Below, piece by piece: positions 47,443-57,417 of a stretch of 64,000 nt of DNA. Position numbers and translations under genes: made by a program. The stretch comes from Pseudoalteromonas luteoviolacea NCIMB 1942. Lineage in GTDB: Bacteria; Pseudomonadota; Gammaproteobacteria; Enterobacterales; Alteromonadaceae. Positions within the stretch are counted from its first letter, which is position 1; each line of letters opens with the position of its first letter. Where the stretch lies: positions 1 to 64,000 of the forward strand of contig NZ_AUXT01000171.1 of assembly GCF_001625595.1 (NCBI RefSeq), given 5' to 3'. The notes beneath the pieces were generated by a model. It searched no databases, was not told the DNA's origin, and worked only from the letters and a program-made list of their open reading frames with translations.

Positions 47443-50109
47443 ATGTCTGAGGTCAATAAAATTGACGTTGACGCGTTAGAAACCCAAGAATGGTTGCAAG
47501 CGCTTGAGTCAGTCGTAAAAGAAGAAGGCGTTGAACGCGCGCAATTCCTACTAGAGCAAGTATTAGAGCAAGCTCGTTTGGATGGCGTAGATATGCCTAC
47601 CGGTATCACGACTAACTATGTGAACACTATCCCTGCGGATCAAGAACCAGCTTATCCTGGTGACGTAACCGTTGAGCGCCGTATACGCTCTATCATCCGC
47701 TGGAACGCGATCATGATTGTTCTACGTGCTTCTAAGAAAAACTTAGAGCTTGGTGGACATATGGCGTCTTACCAGTCATCGGCTGCTTTCTATGAAATGT
47801 GTTTTAACCATTTCTTCCGTGCACCGAATGAAAAAGACGGTGGTGACTTAGTTTATTATCAAGGTCACATTTCTCCTGGTATTTACGCGCGTGCTTTTGT
47901 TGAAGGGCGTTTAACTGAAGAGCAACTAGACAACTTCCGTCAGGAAGTAGACGGTAAAGGTATTTCTTCATATCCGCACCCTAAACTAATGCCTGAATTC
48001 TGGCAGTTCCCAACAGTATCTATGGGTCTTGGCCCGATTGCTTCAATCTATCAAGCTCGTTTCCTTAAGTACTTAGAAGGTCGTGGTCTTAAAGAGACTA
48101 ACGAGCAGCGCGTATATGCGTTCTTAGGTGATGGTGAGATGGATGAGCCTGAGTCACGTGGCGCAATCTCATTTGCTGCGCGTGAAAAGCTAGACAACCT
48201 TTGCTACCTAATCAACTGTAACCTACAGCGTCTTGATGGCCCGGTAATGGGTAATGGTAAGATCATTCAAGAACTTGAAGGTTTATTTAAAGGTGCTGGC
48301 TGGAACGTCATTAAAGTGGTTTGGGGTTCAGGTTGGGATGCGCTACTTGCTAAAGACACAACGGGCAAGCTGCTACAATTAATGAACGAAACAATCGACG
48401 GTGACTACCAGACATATAAATCAAAAGACGGTGCATATGTACGTGAGCACTTCTTTGGTCGTTACCCTGAAACAGCAGCGCTTGTTGCCGACATGACTGA
48501 CGAAGAGATCTTCGCATTGAAGCGTGGTGGTCATGAGCCTTCAAAACTATTCGCAGCATTTAAAGCGGCGCAAGACGAAAAAGGTCGTCCAACGGTTATC
48601 CTAGCTAAAACTGTAAAAGGTTATGGCATGGGTGAAGCGGCTGAAGGTAAAAACATTGCACACCAAGTTAAGAAAATGGACATGTCTAGCGTTGAGCATC
48701 TACGCTCTCGTCTAGGCCTTGAAGATCTTGTTTCTGACGAAGAAATCGCAAACTTACCATATCTTACGCTTAAAGAAGGTACGCCAGAGTACGAATACCT
48801 GCATGCGCGTCGTAAAGCGCTACACGGTTACACGCCGCAGCGCTTACCTAACTTCACACAAGCACTTGAGCTACCTCAACTAGATCAGTTCAAGCCGCTA
48901 CTTGAAGAGCAAAAGCGTGATATTTCAACCACAATGGGTTACGTACGTGCACTAAACATCTTGTTGAAAGACAAGGGTGTTGGCAAAAACATCGTACCAA
49001 TCATTGCTGATGAAGCGCGTACTTTCGGTATGGAAGGCCTATTCCGTCAAATCGGTATCTACAACCCACATGGCCAAAACTACACGCCTCAAGACCGTGA
49101 CATCGTTTCTTACTACAAAGAAGCAACATCAGGTCAGGTACTACAAGAAGGTATCAATGAGCTAGGTGCAATGTCATCATGGGTTGCTGCTGCAACTTCA
49201 TACAGCACCAATGACCTACCGATGATCCCATTCTACATTTACTACTCAATGTTCGGTTTCCAACGTGTTGGCGACATGGCGTGGATGGCAGGTGACCAAC
49301 AAGCACGCGGTTTCCTATTGGGAGCTACAGCTGGTCGTACGACGCTTAATGGTGAAGGTCTACAGCACGAAGACGGTCACTCACATATTCAAGCTGGTAC
49401 TATCCCTAACTGTATTTCTTACGACCCGACATTCGTATTTGAAGTTGCAGTTATCTTGCAAGATGGTATCCGTCGCATGTACGGTCCAGAGCAAGAGAAT
49501 GTGTTCTACTATTTAACGCTGATGAACGAAAACTATCACCAACCGGCAATGCCAGAAGGCGCTGAGGAAGGTATCCGTAAAGGTATCTACAAGCTTGAAT
49601 CAAATGCAGGTGAGAAAGCACACGTACAACTTATGGGTTCAGGTACAATCTTGAATGAAGTACGTAAAGCAGGTGCAATTCTAAGCGAAGAGTACGGCAT
49701 TGGTTCAGATGTATTCTCTGTAACGTCATTCAATGAGCTTGCGCGTGATGGTCAAGATGCTGAACGTTTCAACATGCTTAATCCAGAAGCGGATGCAAAA
49801 GTACCTTACATTTCGTCTGTACTTAGTGAGTCTCCGGCAATTGCTGCGACTGACTACATGAAGAACTACGCTGATCAAGTACGTGCGTTTATGCCTAGCG
49901 CATCTTACAAAGTACTTGGTACTGACGGTTACGGTCGTTCAGACAGCCGTGAAAATCTGCGTCGTCACTTCGAAGTGAACGCAGGTTATGTGGTTGTTGC
50001 TGCACTTAACGAACTTGCTCAACAGGGCAAGGTTGAAAAATCAGTTGTTGCAGACGCTATCAAGAAATTTGATATCGACACAACAAAAGCTAACCCACTT
50101 TACGCATAA
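47443..50109 (+). CDS. aceE: pyruvate dehydrogenase E1 component (homodimeric)
   Basis: An 888-residue thiamine diphosphate enzyme that decarboxylates pyruvate and acetylates the E2 lipoyl group. Its length matches E. coli AceE (887). The ThDP motif is [10 protein letters not shown] followed by [11 protein letters not shown]. Other blocks are [20 protein letters not shown] near residue 105, [22 protein letters not shown] [20 protein letters not shown], and FVVTSFNE-like [12 protein letters not shown]. Codon use is strongly biased towards preferred codons, as for a highly expressed gene. An AAGGA site precedes the ATG. Confidence 0.98.
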   Translation: MSEVNKIDVDALETQEWLQALESVVKEEGVERAQFLLEQVLEQARLDGVDMPTGITTNYVNTIPADQEPAYPGDVTVERRIRSIIRWNAIMIVLRASKKNLELGGHMASYQSSAAFYEMCFNHFFRAPNEKDGGDLVYYQGHISPGIYARAFVEGRLTEEQLDNFRQEVDGKGISSYPHPKLMPEFWQFPTVSMGLGPIASIYQARFLKYLEGRGLKETNEQRVYAFLGDGEMDEPESRGAISFAAREKLDNLCYLINCNLQRLDGPVMGNGKIIQELEGLFKGAGWNVIKVVWGSGWDALLAKDTTGKLLQLMNETIDGDYQTYKSKDGAYVREHFFGRYPETAALVADMTDEEIFALKRGGHEPSKLFAAFKAAQDEKGRPTVILAKTVKGYGMGEAAEGKNIAHQVKKMDMSSVEHLRSRLGLEDLVSDEEIANLPYLTLKEGTPEYEYLHARRKALHGYTPQRLPNFTQALELPQLDQFKPLLEEQKRDISTTMGYVRALNILLKDKGVGKNIVPIIADEARTFGMEGLFRQIGIYNPHGQNYTPQDRDIVSYYKEATSGQVLQEGINELGAMSSWVAAATSYSTNDLPMIPFYIYYSMFGFQRVGDMAWMAGDQQARGFLLGATAGRTTLNGEGLQHEDGHSHIQAGTIPNCISYDPTFVFEVAVILQDGIRRMYGPEQENVFYYLTLMNENYHQPAMPEGAEEGIRKGIYKLESNAGEKAHVQLMGSGTILNEVRKAGAILSEEYGIGSDVFSVTSFNELARDGQDAERFNMLNPEADAKVPYISSVLSESPAIAATDYMKNYADQVRAFMPSASYKVLGTDGYGRSDSRENLRRHFEVNAGYVVVAALNELAQQGKVEKSVVADAIKKFDIDTTKANPLYA

Positions 50110-50120
50110 GAGGCAAAAAC

Positions 50121-52028
50121 ATGTCAATTGAAATTCATGTTCCAGATATTGGTGCCGATGAGGTTGAAGTAACCGAGCTCCTAGTAAGCGTAGGTGACAC
50201 GGTTGAAGTGGATCAGTCATTGATCACAGTTGAAGGCGATAAGGCTTCAATGGAAGTACCAGCGGCTACTGCTGGTACTGTAAAAGAAATCAAAGTCGTT
50301 GAAGGTGATAAGGTTTCAACAGGTTCTTTGATTATGATTTTTGACGCAGCCGGTGCAGAAGCACCAGTTGCGGCTGAAGCACCAGTTGCGGCTGAAGCGC
50401 CTGCGGCTTCTGCTGCCGCGACAGCCGTTGCAGAGCGAAAAGAAGTGCACGTACCAGATATCGGTGGTGACGAAGTAGAAGTCACTGAGATCATGGTTGC
50501 AGTGGGCGACGCGGTTGAAGCAGACCAGTCAATCTTAAACGTAGAAGGCGACAAGGCTTCTATGGAAGTACCGGCGCCATTTGCAGGTACTGTAAAAGAA
50601 ATCAAAGTTGAAGTTGGCGGTAAAGTGTCAACAGGCTCTTTGGTATTCGTATTTGAAGTTGCAGGCAGTGCGCCAGCAGCTGCGCCTGTTGAAGCAGCAC
50701 CAGCGCCGGTAGCTGCACCAGCTGCGGTAGCAGAAGCGAAAGAAGTACACGTACCTGATATTGGTGGTGACGAAGTTGAAGTCACTGAAATCATGGTATC
50801 GGTAGGCGATTCAATCGAAGAAGAGCAGTCTCTTATCACAGTAGAAGGCGATAAGGCTTCTATGGAAGTACCAGCACCATTTGCAGGTACTGTGAAAGAG
50901 ATAAAAGTAAATGCTGGTGATAAAGTATCGACAGGCTCTCTAATCTTTGTATTTGAAACTGCGGGCAGTGCACCAGCGGCGGCCCCAGTTACAGCATCTG
51001 CACCAACAGCTGCGCCAGCGGCTGAACCGGCTGCAAAAGCAGCTCCGGCGGCAGTACCAGCATCAGCACAAAAAGGTGACTTTGTTGCTAATGACCAGTA
51101 TGCGCACGCCTCACCTGTTGTTCGCCGTTTAGCACGCGAGTTTGGTGTAAACCTAGCGCGCGTTAAAGGCACGGGGCGTAAGAGCCGTGTGCTTAAAGAA
51201 GACGTACAAAACTATGTGAAAGAGCTCGTTAAGCAAGTTGAATCTGGTCAGCTGTCTAAAGGTGGTAACACCGGTGGTGGTGAGCTTGGTCTAATTCCTT
51301 GGCCAAAAGTAGACTTCAGCAAGTTTGGTGAAGTTGAAGAGAAGAAACTATCTCGCATCCAGAAGATCTCTGGTGCAAACTTACACCGTAACTGGGTGCA
51401 AATTCCACACGTTACACAGTTTGACGAAGCAGACATCACTACGCTAGAAGCGTTCCGTAAGGAGCAAAACGCACTAGCAGAGAAGAAGAAAATGGGCGTG
51501 AAGATCACACCATTGGTATTCGTGATGAAAGCAGCTGCAAAAGCACTTGAAGAGTTCCCAACGTTTAACTCGTCACTTTCAGAAGATGGTGAGAGCTTAA
51601 TTCTGAAGAAATACGTGAACATCGGTGTGGCGGTTGATACGCCAAATGGCCTAGTGGTTCCAGTATTCAAAGATGTAAACAAAAAAGGCATCATTGAGCT
51701 TTCTCGCGAGCTGATGGAAGTCTCTAAGAAAGCACGTGACGGCAAGCTGACTGCTGCTGACATGCAAGGCGGTTGTTTCACAATCTCAAGCCTTGGCGGT
51801 ATCGGTGGTACGTCATTCACACCTATCGTGAATGCACCAGAGGTGGCTATCTTAGGTGTGTCTAAGTCTGAGATGAAGCCGAAATGGAATGGTAAAGAAT
51901 TTGAGCCGCGCTTAATGGTGCCGCTAAGCTGTTCATACGACCACCGTGTAATTGACGGTGCGCTCGCAGCACGCTTTACTGTGACTCTTGCAAACTACCT
52001 GAGCGATATTCGTCAGCTAGTAATGTAA
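50121..52028 (+). CDS. aceF: dihydrolipoamide acetyltransferase (E2), three lipoyl domains
   Basis: A 635-residue E2 core of the pyruvate dehydrogenase complex. Three near-identical lipoyl domains have lipoylated lysines in [10 protein letters not shown] at Lys41, Lys145 and Lys245, joined by Ala/Pro/Glu-rich swinging linkers. The E1/E3-binding domain ([15 protein letters not shown], about 332-368) is followed by the acetyltransferase domain (about 400-635) with [13 protein letters not shown] near the end. The domain count is as in E. coli. It starts 11 bases after aceE. Confidence 0.98.
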   Translation: MSIEIHVPDIGADEVEVTELLVSVGDTVEVDQSLITVEGDKASMEVPAATAGTVKEIKVVEGDKVSTGSLIMIFDAAGAEAPVAAEAPVAAEAPAASAAATAVAERKEVHVPDIGGDEVEVTEIMVAVGDAVEADQSILNVEGDKASMEVPAPFAGTVKEIKVEVGGKVSTGSLVFVFEVAGSAPAAAPVEAAPAPVAAPAAVAEAKEVHVPDIGGDEVEVTEIMVSVGDSIEEEQSLITVEGDKASMEVPAPFAGTVKEIKVNAGDKVSTGSLIFVFETAGSAPAAAPVTASAPTAAPAAEPAAKAAPAAVPASAQKGDFVANDQYAHASPVVRRLAREFGVNLARVKGTGRKSRVLKEDVQNYVKELVKQVESGQLSKGGNTGGGELGLIPWPKVDFSKFGEVEEKKLSRIQKISGANLHRNWVQIPHVTQFDEADITTLEAFRKEQNALAEKKKMGVKITPLVFVMKAAAKALEEFPTFNSSLSEDGESLILKKYVNIGVAVDTPNGLVVPVFKDVNKKGIIELSRELMEVSKKARDGKLTAADMQGGCFTISSLGGIGGTSFTPIVNAPEVAILGVSKSEMKPKWNGKEFEPRLMVPLSCSYDHRVIDGALAARFTVTLANYLSDIRQLVM

Positions 52029-52034
52029 GGTGAT

Positions 52035-52077
52035 ACAAAACCGCTCAATACAAGTTGTGCGGTTTTGTTGTCTTTTT
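52035..52077 (+). terminator. terminator after aceF
   Basis: Ten-base arms ACAAAACCGC and GCGGTTTTGT, then TTGTCTTTTT. It separates aceF from lpdA, which therefore probably also has its own promoter. Confidence 0.82.
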
Positions 52078-52108
52078 AATGTCCTGTCTGATAATTGGAC
52101 GGGACATT
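52078..52108. repeat. 31-base inverted repeat upstream of lpdA
   Basis: Arms AATGTCCTGTC (52078-52088) and GACGGGACATT (52098-52108) pair at 10 of 11 positions around TGATAATTG. It comes directly after the aceF terminator. It could be a second stem-loop, a regulator site for lpdA, or a dispersed repeat; there is no further copy in this window. Confidence 0.5.
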
Positions 52109-52245
52109 AGTGAGTGCGAATGATACACTTTCGCGCACAAAAACTCTCTCTGTTGGTTTTGTCCTAATTTGACGGCCGGCAGGCAAATTGGGTGCGGATA
52201 CTCAGTTGAGTAGAGTCCCGTTCGAATAATAGTTAAGGTAATAAC

Positions 52246-53670
52246 ATGAGCAACGAAATCAAAACTCAAGTTGTTGTACTAGGCGGTGGTCCTGGTGGTT
52301 ACTCTGCAGCATTCCGTGCAGCAGACCTAGGTTTAGATGTTACATTGATTGAATCTCGCGATACCCTAGGTGGTGTTTGCTTGAACGTAGGTTGTATTCC
52401 TTCTAAAGCACTACTTCACGTAGCTAAGGTTATTGACGATGCAGCTGAAATGGCTTCTCACGGTGTAACTTTCGGTGCTCCACAAATAGATTTAGACAAA
52501 ATCCGTTCTTGGAAAGAGTCTGTAATCGGTCAACTTACTGGCGGTCTAGCTGGTATGTCTAAAATGCGTAAAGTTAACGTAGTTAACGGTTACGGTAAAT
52601 TCACAGGTTCTAACACCATTGCTGTTGAAGGCGCTGACGGTACTAAGACTGTGACTTTCGACAATGCAATCATTGCAGCTGGTTCACAGCCTGTAAGCCT
52701 TCCGTTCATCCCACAAGATGAGCGCATCATTGATTCAACGGGTGCACTAGAGCTTCAAGACGTACCAGGCAAACTACTTGTACTAGGCGGTGGTATCATC
52801 GGTCTTGAGATGGGTACTGTTTACCGTGCGCTAGGTTCAGAAATCGACGTAGTTGAATTTGCTGACCAATTAGTACCAGCTGCTGATAAAGACATCATCA
52901 AAGTTTACCAGAAGTACGTTAAGAACAAATTCAACGTAATGCTTTCTACGAAAGTTGTTGCTGTTGAAGCGAAAGAAGACGGTATCTATGTTTCTTTCGA
53001 AGGTAAGCAAGCACCTGAAGGCCAGGTACGTTACGACAAAGTATTGGTGGCTGTTGGTCGCACACCAAACGGCAAACTACTTGATGCTGACAAAGCGGGC
53101 GTTGCTGTTGACGAGCGTGGCTTCATCAACACTGACAAGCAAATGAAAACAAACGTTGAGCACATTTTTGCGATCGGTGACATTGTTGGTCAGCCAATGC
53201 TTGCACACAAAGCGGTACACGAAGCACACGTTGCTGCAGAAGTTATCTCTGGTAAGAAGCACTACTTCGATCCTAAGTGTATTCCTTCAATCGCTTACAC
53301 AGATCCAGAAATCGCATGGGTTGGTGTTACTGAGAAAGAAGCAAAAGAGCAAGGCCTTAAGATCGAAACTGCGGTATTCCCGTGGGCAGCATCTGGTCGT
53401 GCAATCGCTTCTGCACGTACTGAAGGTCAAACTAAGCTTATCTTTGATAAAGAATCAGGCCGTGTTATCGGCGGTGCAATGGTTGGTATCAATGCAGGCG
53501 AAATGCTTGGTGAGATCGGCCTAGCGGTAGAGATGGGTGCAGACGCAGAAGACGTGGCACTAACTATCCACGCTCACCCAACACTGAACGAGTCAATCGG
53601 TCTAGCTGCTGAAATATTTGAAGGTTCAATTACTGACCTTCCAAACAAAAAAGCAGTTAAAAAGAAGTAA
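52246..53670 (+). CDS. lpdA: dihydrolipoamide dehydrogenase (E3)
   Basis: A 474-residue FAD enzyme, the same length as E. coli Lpd. It reoxidises lipoyl groups of pyruvate and 2-oxoglutarate dehydrogenases and the glycine cleavage system. The FAD site is VVLGGGPGGYSAAFRAADLG. The redox disulfide is GGVCLNVGCIPSK with Cys45 and Cys50. The NAD site is LVLGGGIIGLEMG, and the C-terminal catalytic HAHPTLNES provides the His. The 217-base gap before it contains structured sequence (AATTTG...CAAATT at about 52167-52190). Confidence 0.98.
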   Translation: MSNEIKTQVVVLGGGPGGYSAAFRAADLGLDVTLIESRDTLGGVCLNVGCIPSKALLHVAKVIDDAAEMASHGVTFGAPQIDLDKIRSWKESVIGQLTGGLAGMSKMRKVNVVNGYGKFTGSNTIAVEGADGTKTVTFDNAIIAAGSQPVSLPFIPQDERIIDSTGALELQDVPGKLLVLGGGIIGLEMGTVYRALGSEIDVVEFADQLVPAADKDIIKVYQKYVKNKFNVMLSTKVVAVEAKEDGIYVSFEGKQAPEGQVRYDKVLVAVGRTPNGKLLDADKAGVAVDERGFINTDKQMKTNVEHIFAIGDIVGQPMLAHKAVHEAHVAAEVISGKKHYFDPKCIPSIAYTDPEIAWVGVTEKEAKEQGLKIETAVFPWAASGRAIASARTEGQTKLIFDKESGRVIGGAMVGINAGEMLGEIGLAVEMGADAEDVALTIHAHPTLNESIGLAAEIFEGSITDLPNKKAVKKK

Positions 53671-53703
53671 TTTAACTTCTATTGATTGAGCAGAATTGCT
53701 ACT

Positions 53704-53732
53704 AAAAAACCCGGCTATAGCCGGGTTTTTTG
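53704..53732 (+). terminator. Rho-independent terminator after lpdA
   Basis: Near-perfect palindrome with arms AAAACCCGGCTA and TAGCCGGGTTTT, followed by T residues. Confidence 0.93.
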
Positions 53733-53774
53733 TATCTCTAGCTTATTGATGTTCAATAAGCTGGGGTATTCTTG

Positions 53775-53946
53775 CTACTTCATTGGCGCTACGTACACAC
53801 TGGCATTAGCAAAGCCTTCAGTGCCATCGCCATTTACGTCAGCCATCATGCGAGGGTGTTGCTGCACTCGCCACTTGTCAGAAGGGTAGCCAAAGCTACC
53901 AGTCCATTTTTGGACGCGAGGCCTGCGCAAATACAGATGTTCTAGA
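53775..53946 (-). pseudogene. remnant of a VCBS/FG-GAP repeat protein gene
   Basis: The minus strand encodes VQKWTGSFGYPSDKWRVQQ, then HPRMMADVNGDGTEGFANAS, then VYVAPMK and a stop. This is the FG-GAP/VCBS repeat pattern (W...FGY...WRVxxHPRxxADVNGDGxADIxGFxNxGVYVA), with about three residues missing after DVNGDG. In another frame just upstream, 53916-53946 reads SRTSVFAQAS, which would normally precede QKW, so at least one frameshift separates the pieces. Nothing else of the gene survives in the roughly 340-base gap between lpdA and cca, which is otherwise empty. Confidence 0.65.
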
Positions 53947-54076
53947 CAGTGTTGAAAATACAATGTCATTGGTGGCAGCGACAAGCTGATGCTTTTTATT
54001 CAGAATTAGGTGAGTATGCAGGCAACATATTAACAGGAGTATAAGAAGGGGAGTGAGTGTACTCCCATTAGCGTGT

Positions 54077-55186
54077 TTAGCTTTGGTCTAGTAGGCTTTG
54101 AATGCGTTTTAACTTCAGCTTATCCATTTCTTTTTTGATCTCGGGACCTTTTGCACCTAGGTCTATCACTTCTTGTGCTTTGATATTGCTAGCTGCTTTA
54201 TACGCATTATTTAATTCAATGACTCTTAATGCGCATTTGTCATCGATAACACGAGTAGTACTGATAAATGTACTTAGGCGTTCAGGACGACGCCATGCAT
54301 CTAGCTGGTTTAAAATTGTCATCACTGTTTCTGCTTGCCAATCTACTGATTGCAAAAGCGGTAAGTTAGTTTGAAGGTCGCGCAGGGTGTCCGCAAAGGC
54401 TTTTGGGATCTTATGATCTTGCTCTAAGTCGTAACCATTCAGATCCGAATGATATTGCCACAGGCTAAACGCAGATCTCAGATAGGTTTCGTTATTTCGA
54501 TCTAACTTAGATATCTGATCTGCAATAGCATTAGAGGTATTGTGATCCCACTGTGTTTGCCAAGGTGTAACATGGGTTAGCGCCTTAAGATCTGATAAGA
54601 CATTGGTAAAGATATGAATTGCGCCGTCTTTTAGTGACTTTTCTATTTCCATCCACACCCGCTCTTTGGTGAGGGTTTTAAGCTCTCCTGCTGCAACCAT
54701 TTCACTCATTAACAGGAGAGTATCGTTAGCAATGGTAAAGCCCAAGTAGTTATATCGGGCTGCAAATCTGGCAACACGTAAGATCCTAAGTGGGTCTTCG
54801 CTAAAGGCGTCACTTACATGGCGTAAGATCTTATTATCCAGATCTGTTTTACCTTGGTAGGGGTCGATCAGGTTACCCTGATCATCTTCTGCGATGGCAT
54901 TGACTGTCAGATCTCGGCGGATCAGATCATCTTCAAGTGTAATCGTTGGATCAAAATCGCAAATAAAGCCGGTATAGCCTTGTCCTTGTTTACGCTCGGT
55001 TCGAGCAAGCGCATGCTCATCTTTGCTCTCGGGATGCAAGAATACAGGAAAGTCCTTACCAACCTGTTGGTAGCCGAGCTTTAACATATCTCTGATTGTG
55101 GCGCCTACCACCACATAGTCTCGCTCTAAAATGGGTCGGCCGAGTAGCTTATCTCTGACCGCGCCACCTACCAAATACACCTTCAT
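54077..55186 (-). CDS. cca: CCA tRNA nucleotidyltransferase, form without HD domain
   Basis: A 369-residue class II nucleotidyltransferase that builds or repairs the tRNA 3' CCA end. AGGA five bases upstream supports the ATG at 55186. The head matches E. coli Cca: [69 protein letters not shown] and [16 protein letters not shown]. The metal motif that is DRD in E. coli reads ERD here. The C-terminal HD phosphohydrolase motif (CHDLGK) is not visible, and the protein is about 40 residues shorter than E. coli Cca (412), so the repair phosphatase activity is probably lost. Confidence 0.9.
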   Translation of the reverse strand: MKVYLVGGAVRDKLLGRPILERDYVVVGATIRDMLKLGYQQVGKDFPVFLHPESKDEHALARTERKQGQGYTGFICDFDPTITLEDDLIRRDLTVNAIAEDDQGNLIDPYQGKTDLDNKILRHVSDAFSEDPLRILRVARFAARYNYLGFTIANDTLLLMSEMVAAGELKTLTKERVWMEIEKSLKDGAIHIFTNVLSDLKALTHVTPWQTQWDHNTSNAIADQISKLDRNNETYLRSAFSLWQYHSDLNGYDLEQDHKIPKAFADTLRDLQTNLPLLQSVDWQAETVMTILNQLDAWRRPERLSTFISTTRVIDDKCALRVIELNNAYKAASNIKAQEVIDLGAKGPEIKKEMDKLKLKRIQSLLDQS

Positions 55187-55359
55187 AGTCATCCTAAATA
55201 CTTCGTTGGTTAATAATTTACTATGGCACTATCGTCTTGAGTTTAAAATGTTTGTTCCTAAATTAATGAAAAATTCAGGGACGATTAAGCAAACAATGTT
55301 TTAACTTAAAGTGATTTTTTGCCATTATAGGCAGCATTCTAACAATAAAGAGACATATC

Positions 55360-56274
55360 GTGTATTTACGCTACTTTGGTTTAACGGAGAAACCGTTTTC
55401 AATTGCGCCGAATCCTGAGTTTCTGTTTTTAAGTGATCGCCACAAAGAAGCGTTGGCACATTTAACCTATGGACTTGGAGACGCTGGCGGTTTTGTACTA
55501 CTAACAGGAGAAGTGGGGACGGGGAAAACCACTGTAACTCGGAGTATGTTAGCGCAGTTGCCTGAATCAACTCAGGTTGCATTCGTATTGAACCCGGCAT
55601 TATCAGAAATGGAACTACTAGCCAGTATCTGTGATGAGCTCAACATTGAGTACGATGCCAAAGAAGCGTCATTAAAGTCTTTAACTGATGTGATAAAAGC
55701 GAGGTTACTGGAAAATCATGAGCAAGGTGGCCACACCATGCTGATTATTGATGAAGCACAGCACTTGGCAGCTGAAGTGCTTGAACAGTTGCGCTTATTA
55801 ACCAATTTAGAAACTGATTACAAAAAGTTGCTGCAAATAGTTTTAGTTGGGCAGCCAGAATTACAACAATTATTACAGCGCAATGAGTTACGTCAGTTAG
55901 CCCAAAGGATCACGGCACGATATCATTTATTGCCTTTAACAGAATCGCAGGTATTTTCGTATGTTAAGCACAGGCTCAATAAAGCTGGGTGTGAAGCAAA
56001 CCTATTTAGTGATCAATCGATCCAGTATATTCATCAGGTTACGGCGGGGATCCCGAGGCTGATAAACTTACTTGCCGATCGCTGTTTGTTAGGCGCCTAC
56101 TCGGCGCAACAACAAGAGGTAAGTAAGCAAATAGCGCAGGAAGCAGCAAAAGAAGCTTTGCCGCTGAATCTAATTCCAGAGCAACAAACAAGAACACTGA
56201 ATGTTCCTGCTCTGGTTTCTGGCTGGGTTGCGGCGATGTTTGTCTGCGGCTTTGGTCTTTCATTTATATTTTAA
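55360..56274 (+). CDS. gspA: ExeA/GspA-type AAA ATPase, short form
   Basis: A 304-residue protein starting with GTG. The N-terminus MYLRYFGLTEKPFSIAPNPEFLFLS is diagnostic of the ExeA family. Walker A is GEVGTGKTT, Walker B LIIDEAQHL, and sensor-type RITARYHL follows. A transmembrane helix lies at the extreme C-terminus (about 285-304). Aeromonas ExeA and Vibrio GspA continue into a periplasmic peptidoglycan-binding part of over 200 residues, which is absent here. With GspB it helps insert the type II secretion secretin through the peptidoglycan. gspB follows ten bases later. The T2SS core genes are not in the window. Confidence 0.87.
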   Translation: MYLRYFGLTEKPFSIAPNPEFLFLSDRHKEALAHLTYGLGDAGGFVLLTGEVGTGKTTVTRSMLAQLPESTQVAFVLNPALSEMELLASICDELNIEYDAKEASLKSLTDVIKARLLENHEQGGHTMLIIDEAQHLAAEVLEQLRLLTNLETDYKKLLQIVLVGQPELQQLLQRNELRQLAQRITARYHLLPLTESQVFSYVKHRLNKAGCEANLFSDQSIQYIHQVTAGIPRLINLLADRCLLGAYSAQQQEVSKQIAQEAAKEALPLNLIPEQQTRTLNVPALVSGWVAAMFVCGFGLSFIF

Positions 56275-56283
56275 TGGTGCACT

Positions 56284-57372
56284 ATGTCTTATCTTGTCAA
56301 CGCATTAAAACAATCACAACAACAATCAAAGTCTGAACAAGATTATGTGCAGGCGCGACAAAGTGCACAAGTGGCGTTTTATAAGCGTCTGAGCATGGGG
56401 TTAGGTGGTGGGCTTCTAACTGTATGCGCATTAGGTGCGGGTTTTATGGTAGGTCAGTCAGTACAATCTGAGCCTCCTGTAGACAAGGCAACCACTTTGG
56501 CTTCAGCAACTGAAACAGCGGCAGAAAATACGGAACAACCACCCGTGGCAGAAAAGCCGGCTGTAACGTCAGATACATCTGCCACAACACAAGTTGCTCC
56601 TGCTACGAATATAGCCTCTCAAGCGCTCCCCCAAACAGGGCAGGTGATAGCGCAAGTGCCTGTGCAGATGCAGCCGCAGTTCAACACAGCTATCAACAAT
56701 CAAATGAGTTATCAATGGATGTCGGTGCAGGTGGGTTTTGATGCCAGTGGTCGTGCAGTGTATTCACAGCAGCTAGTGCCAGTGAATAGTCAAGGTCAGG
56801 TGATGAATGTACCTGTGCAGGGCCAGACTCCACAAATGCAACAGTTTGTACCAAATCAACAATTTATTCAGCCCAATATGGGTTATGCGCAGCAACCAAT
56901 GGCTACAATGAATAATCAAAATATAGGGCAATATCGCGTTGCGGGCGCGCCATCAAACGGCATGGGTCAAAATAGTGCTACTGCTGAGGCGCAACAAGAG
57001 GAAGAATTAGATAATGTCTCAGATGAGCTCAAGCAAGCTTTTGCTCAAGCAGTTGCTGAGACGCAACCGACAAGCTATCGAGAGGCAAGTGCTGACGGTG
57101 ATGTTGTTTCGACTAGCCGCGGCACTGCTAATGCTACACCGATAGAATTACTGCCACCACGACTGCAAAACAGCATTCCATCTTTGCGATATCAGGCACA
57201 TATTTATGCCACTGAGCCAGAAAAACGCTGGATTAAACTGAATAATCGTGAGCTGTATGAGGGTGATAATCTGGGGGCTCTGACCATTGTAGAGATCACA
57301 CCTGAGCAAGCCTTGTTTGATTTTGATGGAATTGAATTCACCCTGAGCGCGATGCAGGATTGGATCCCATAA
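56284..57372 (+). CDS. gspB: general secretion pathway protein B
   Basis: A 362-residue protein that partners GspA in assembling the type II secretion outer-membrane pore. It starts MSYLVNALKQSQQQ, typical of GspB, and has one membrane helix at about residues 39-60. A long Pro/Gln/Ala-rich periplasmic spacer (about 65-290) includes NQQFIQPNMGYAQQPMATMN. The conserved C-terminal GspB domain reads LRYQAHIYATEPEKRWIKLN, then NRELYEGDNLGALTIVEITP. It follows gspA and probably shares its transcript. Confidence 0.88.
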   Translation: MSYLVNALKQSQQQSKSEQDYVQARQSAQVAFYKRLSMGLGGGLLTVCALGAGFMVGQSVQSEPPVDKATTLASATETAAENTEQPPVAEKPAVTSDTSATTQVAPATNIASQALPQTGQVIAQVPVQMQPQFNTAINNQMSYQWMSVQVGFDASGRAVYSQQLVPVNSQGQVMNVPVQGQTPQMQQFVPNQQFIQPNMGYAQQPMATMNNQNIGQYRVAGAPSNGMGQNSATAEAQQEEELDNVSDELKQAFAQAVAETQPTSYREASADGDVVSTSRGTANATPIELLPPRLQNSIPSLRYQAHIYATEPEKRWIKLNNRELYEGDNLGALTIVEITPEQALFDFDGIEFTLSAMQDWIP

Positions 57373-57386
57373 CCTAAACGCAACCA

Positions 57387-57417
57387 GCTACCTTAACGCG
57401 CCATATGCTAAGGTAGC
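57387..57417. terminator. hairpin between convergent gspB and HD-GYP genes
   Basis: Nine-base arms GCTACCTTA (57387-57395) and TAAGGTAGC (57409-57417). The right arm includes the end of the minus-strand HD-GYP gene. No strong T-run; likely a weak bidirectional terminator. Confidence 0.45.

Noticed and set aside
50213..51172. 319-codon open frame antisense to aceF, rich in Ala, Thr and Ser
   Set aside because: It mirrors the Ala/Pro/Glu-rich repeats and biased codons of the three lipoyl domains; aceF is certain and the antisense product has no family features.
51248..51820. 190-codon open frame antisense to the aceF catalytic domain
   Set aside because: A shadow of a highly expressed gene; Ser/Phe-rich translation without motifs.
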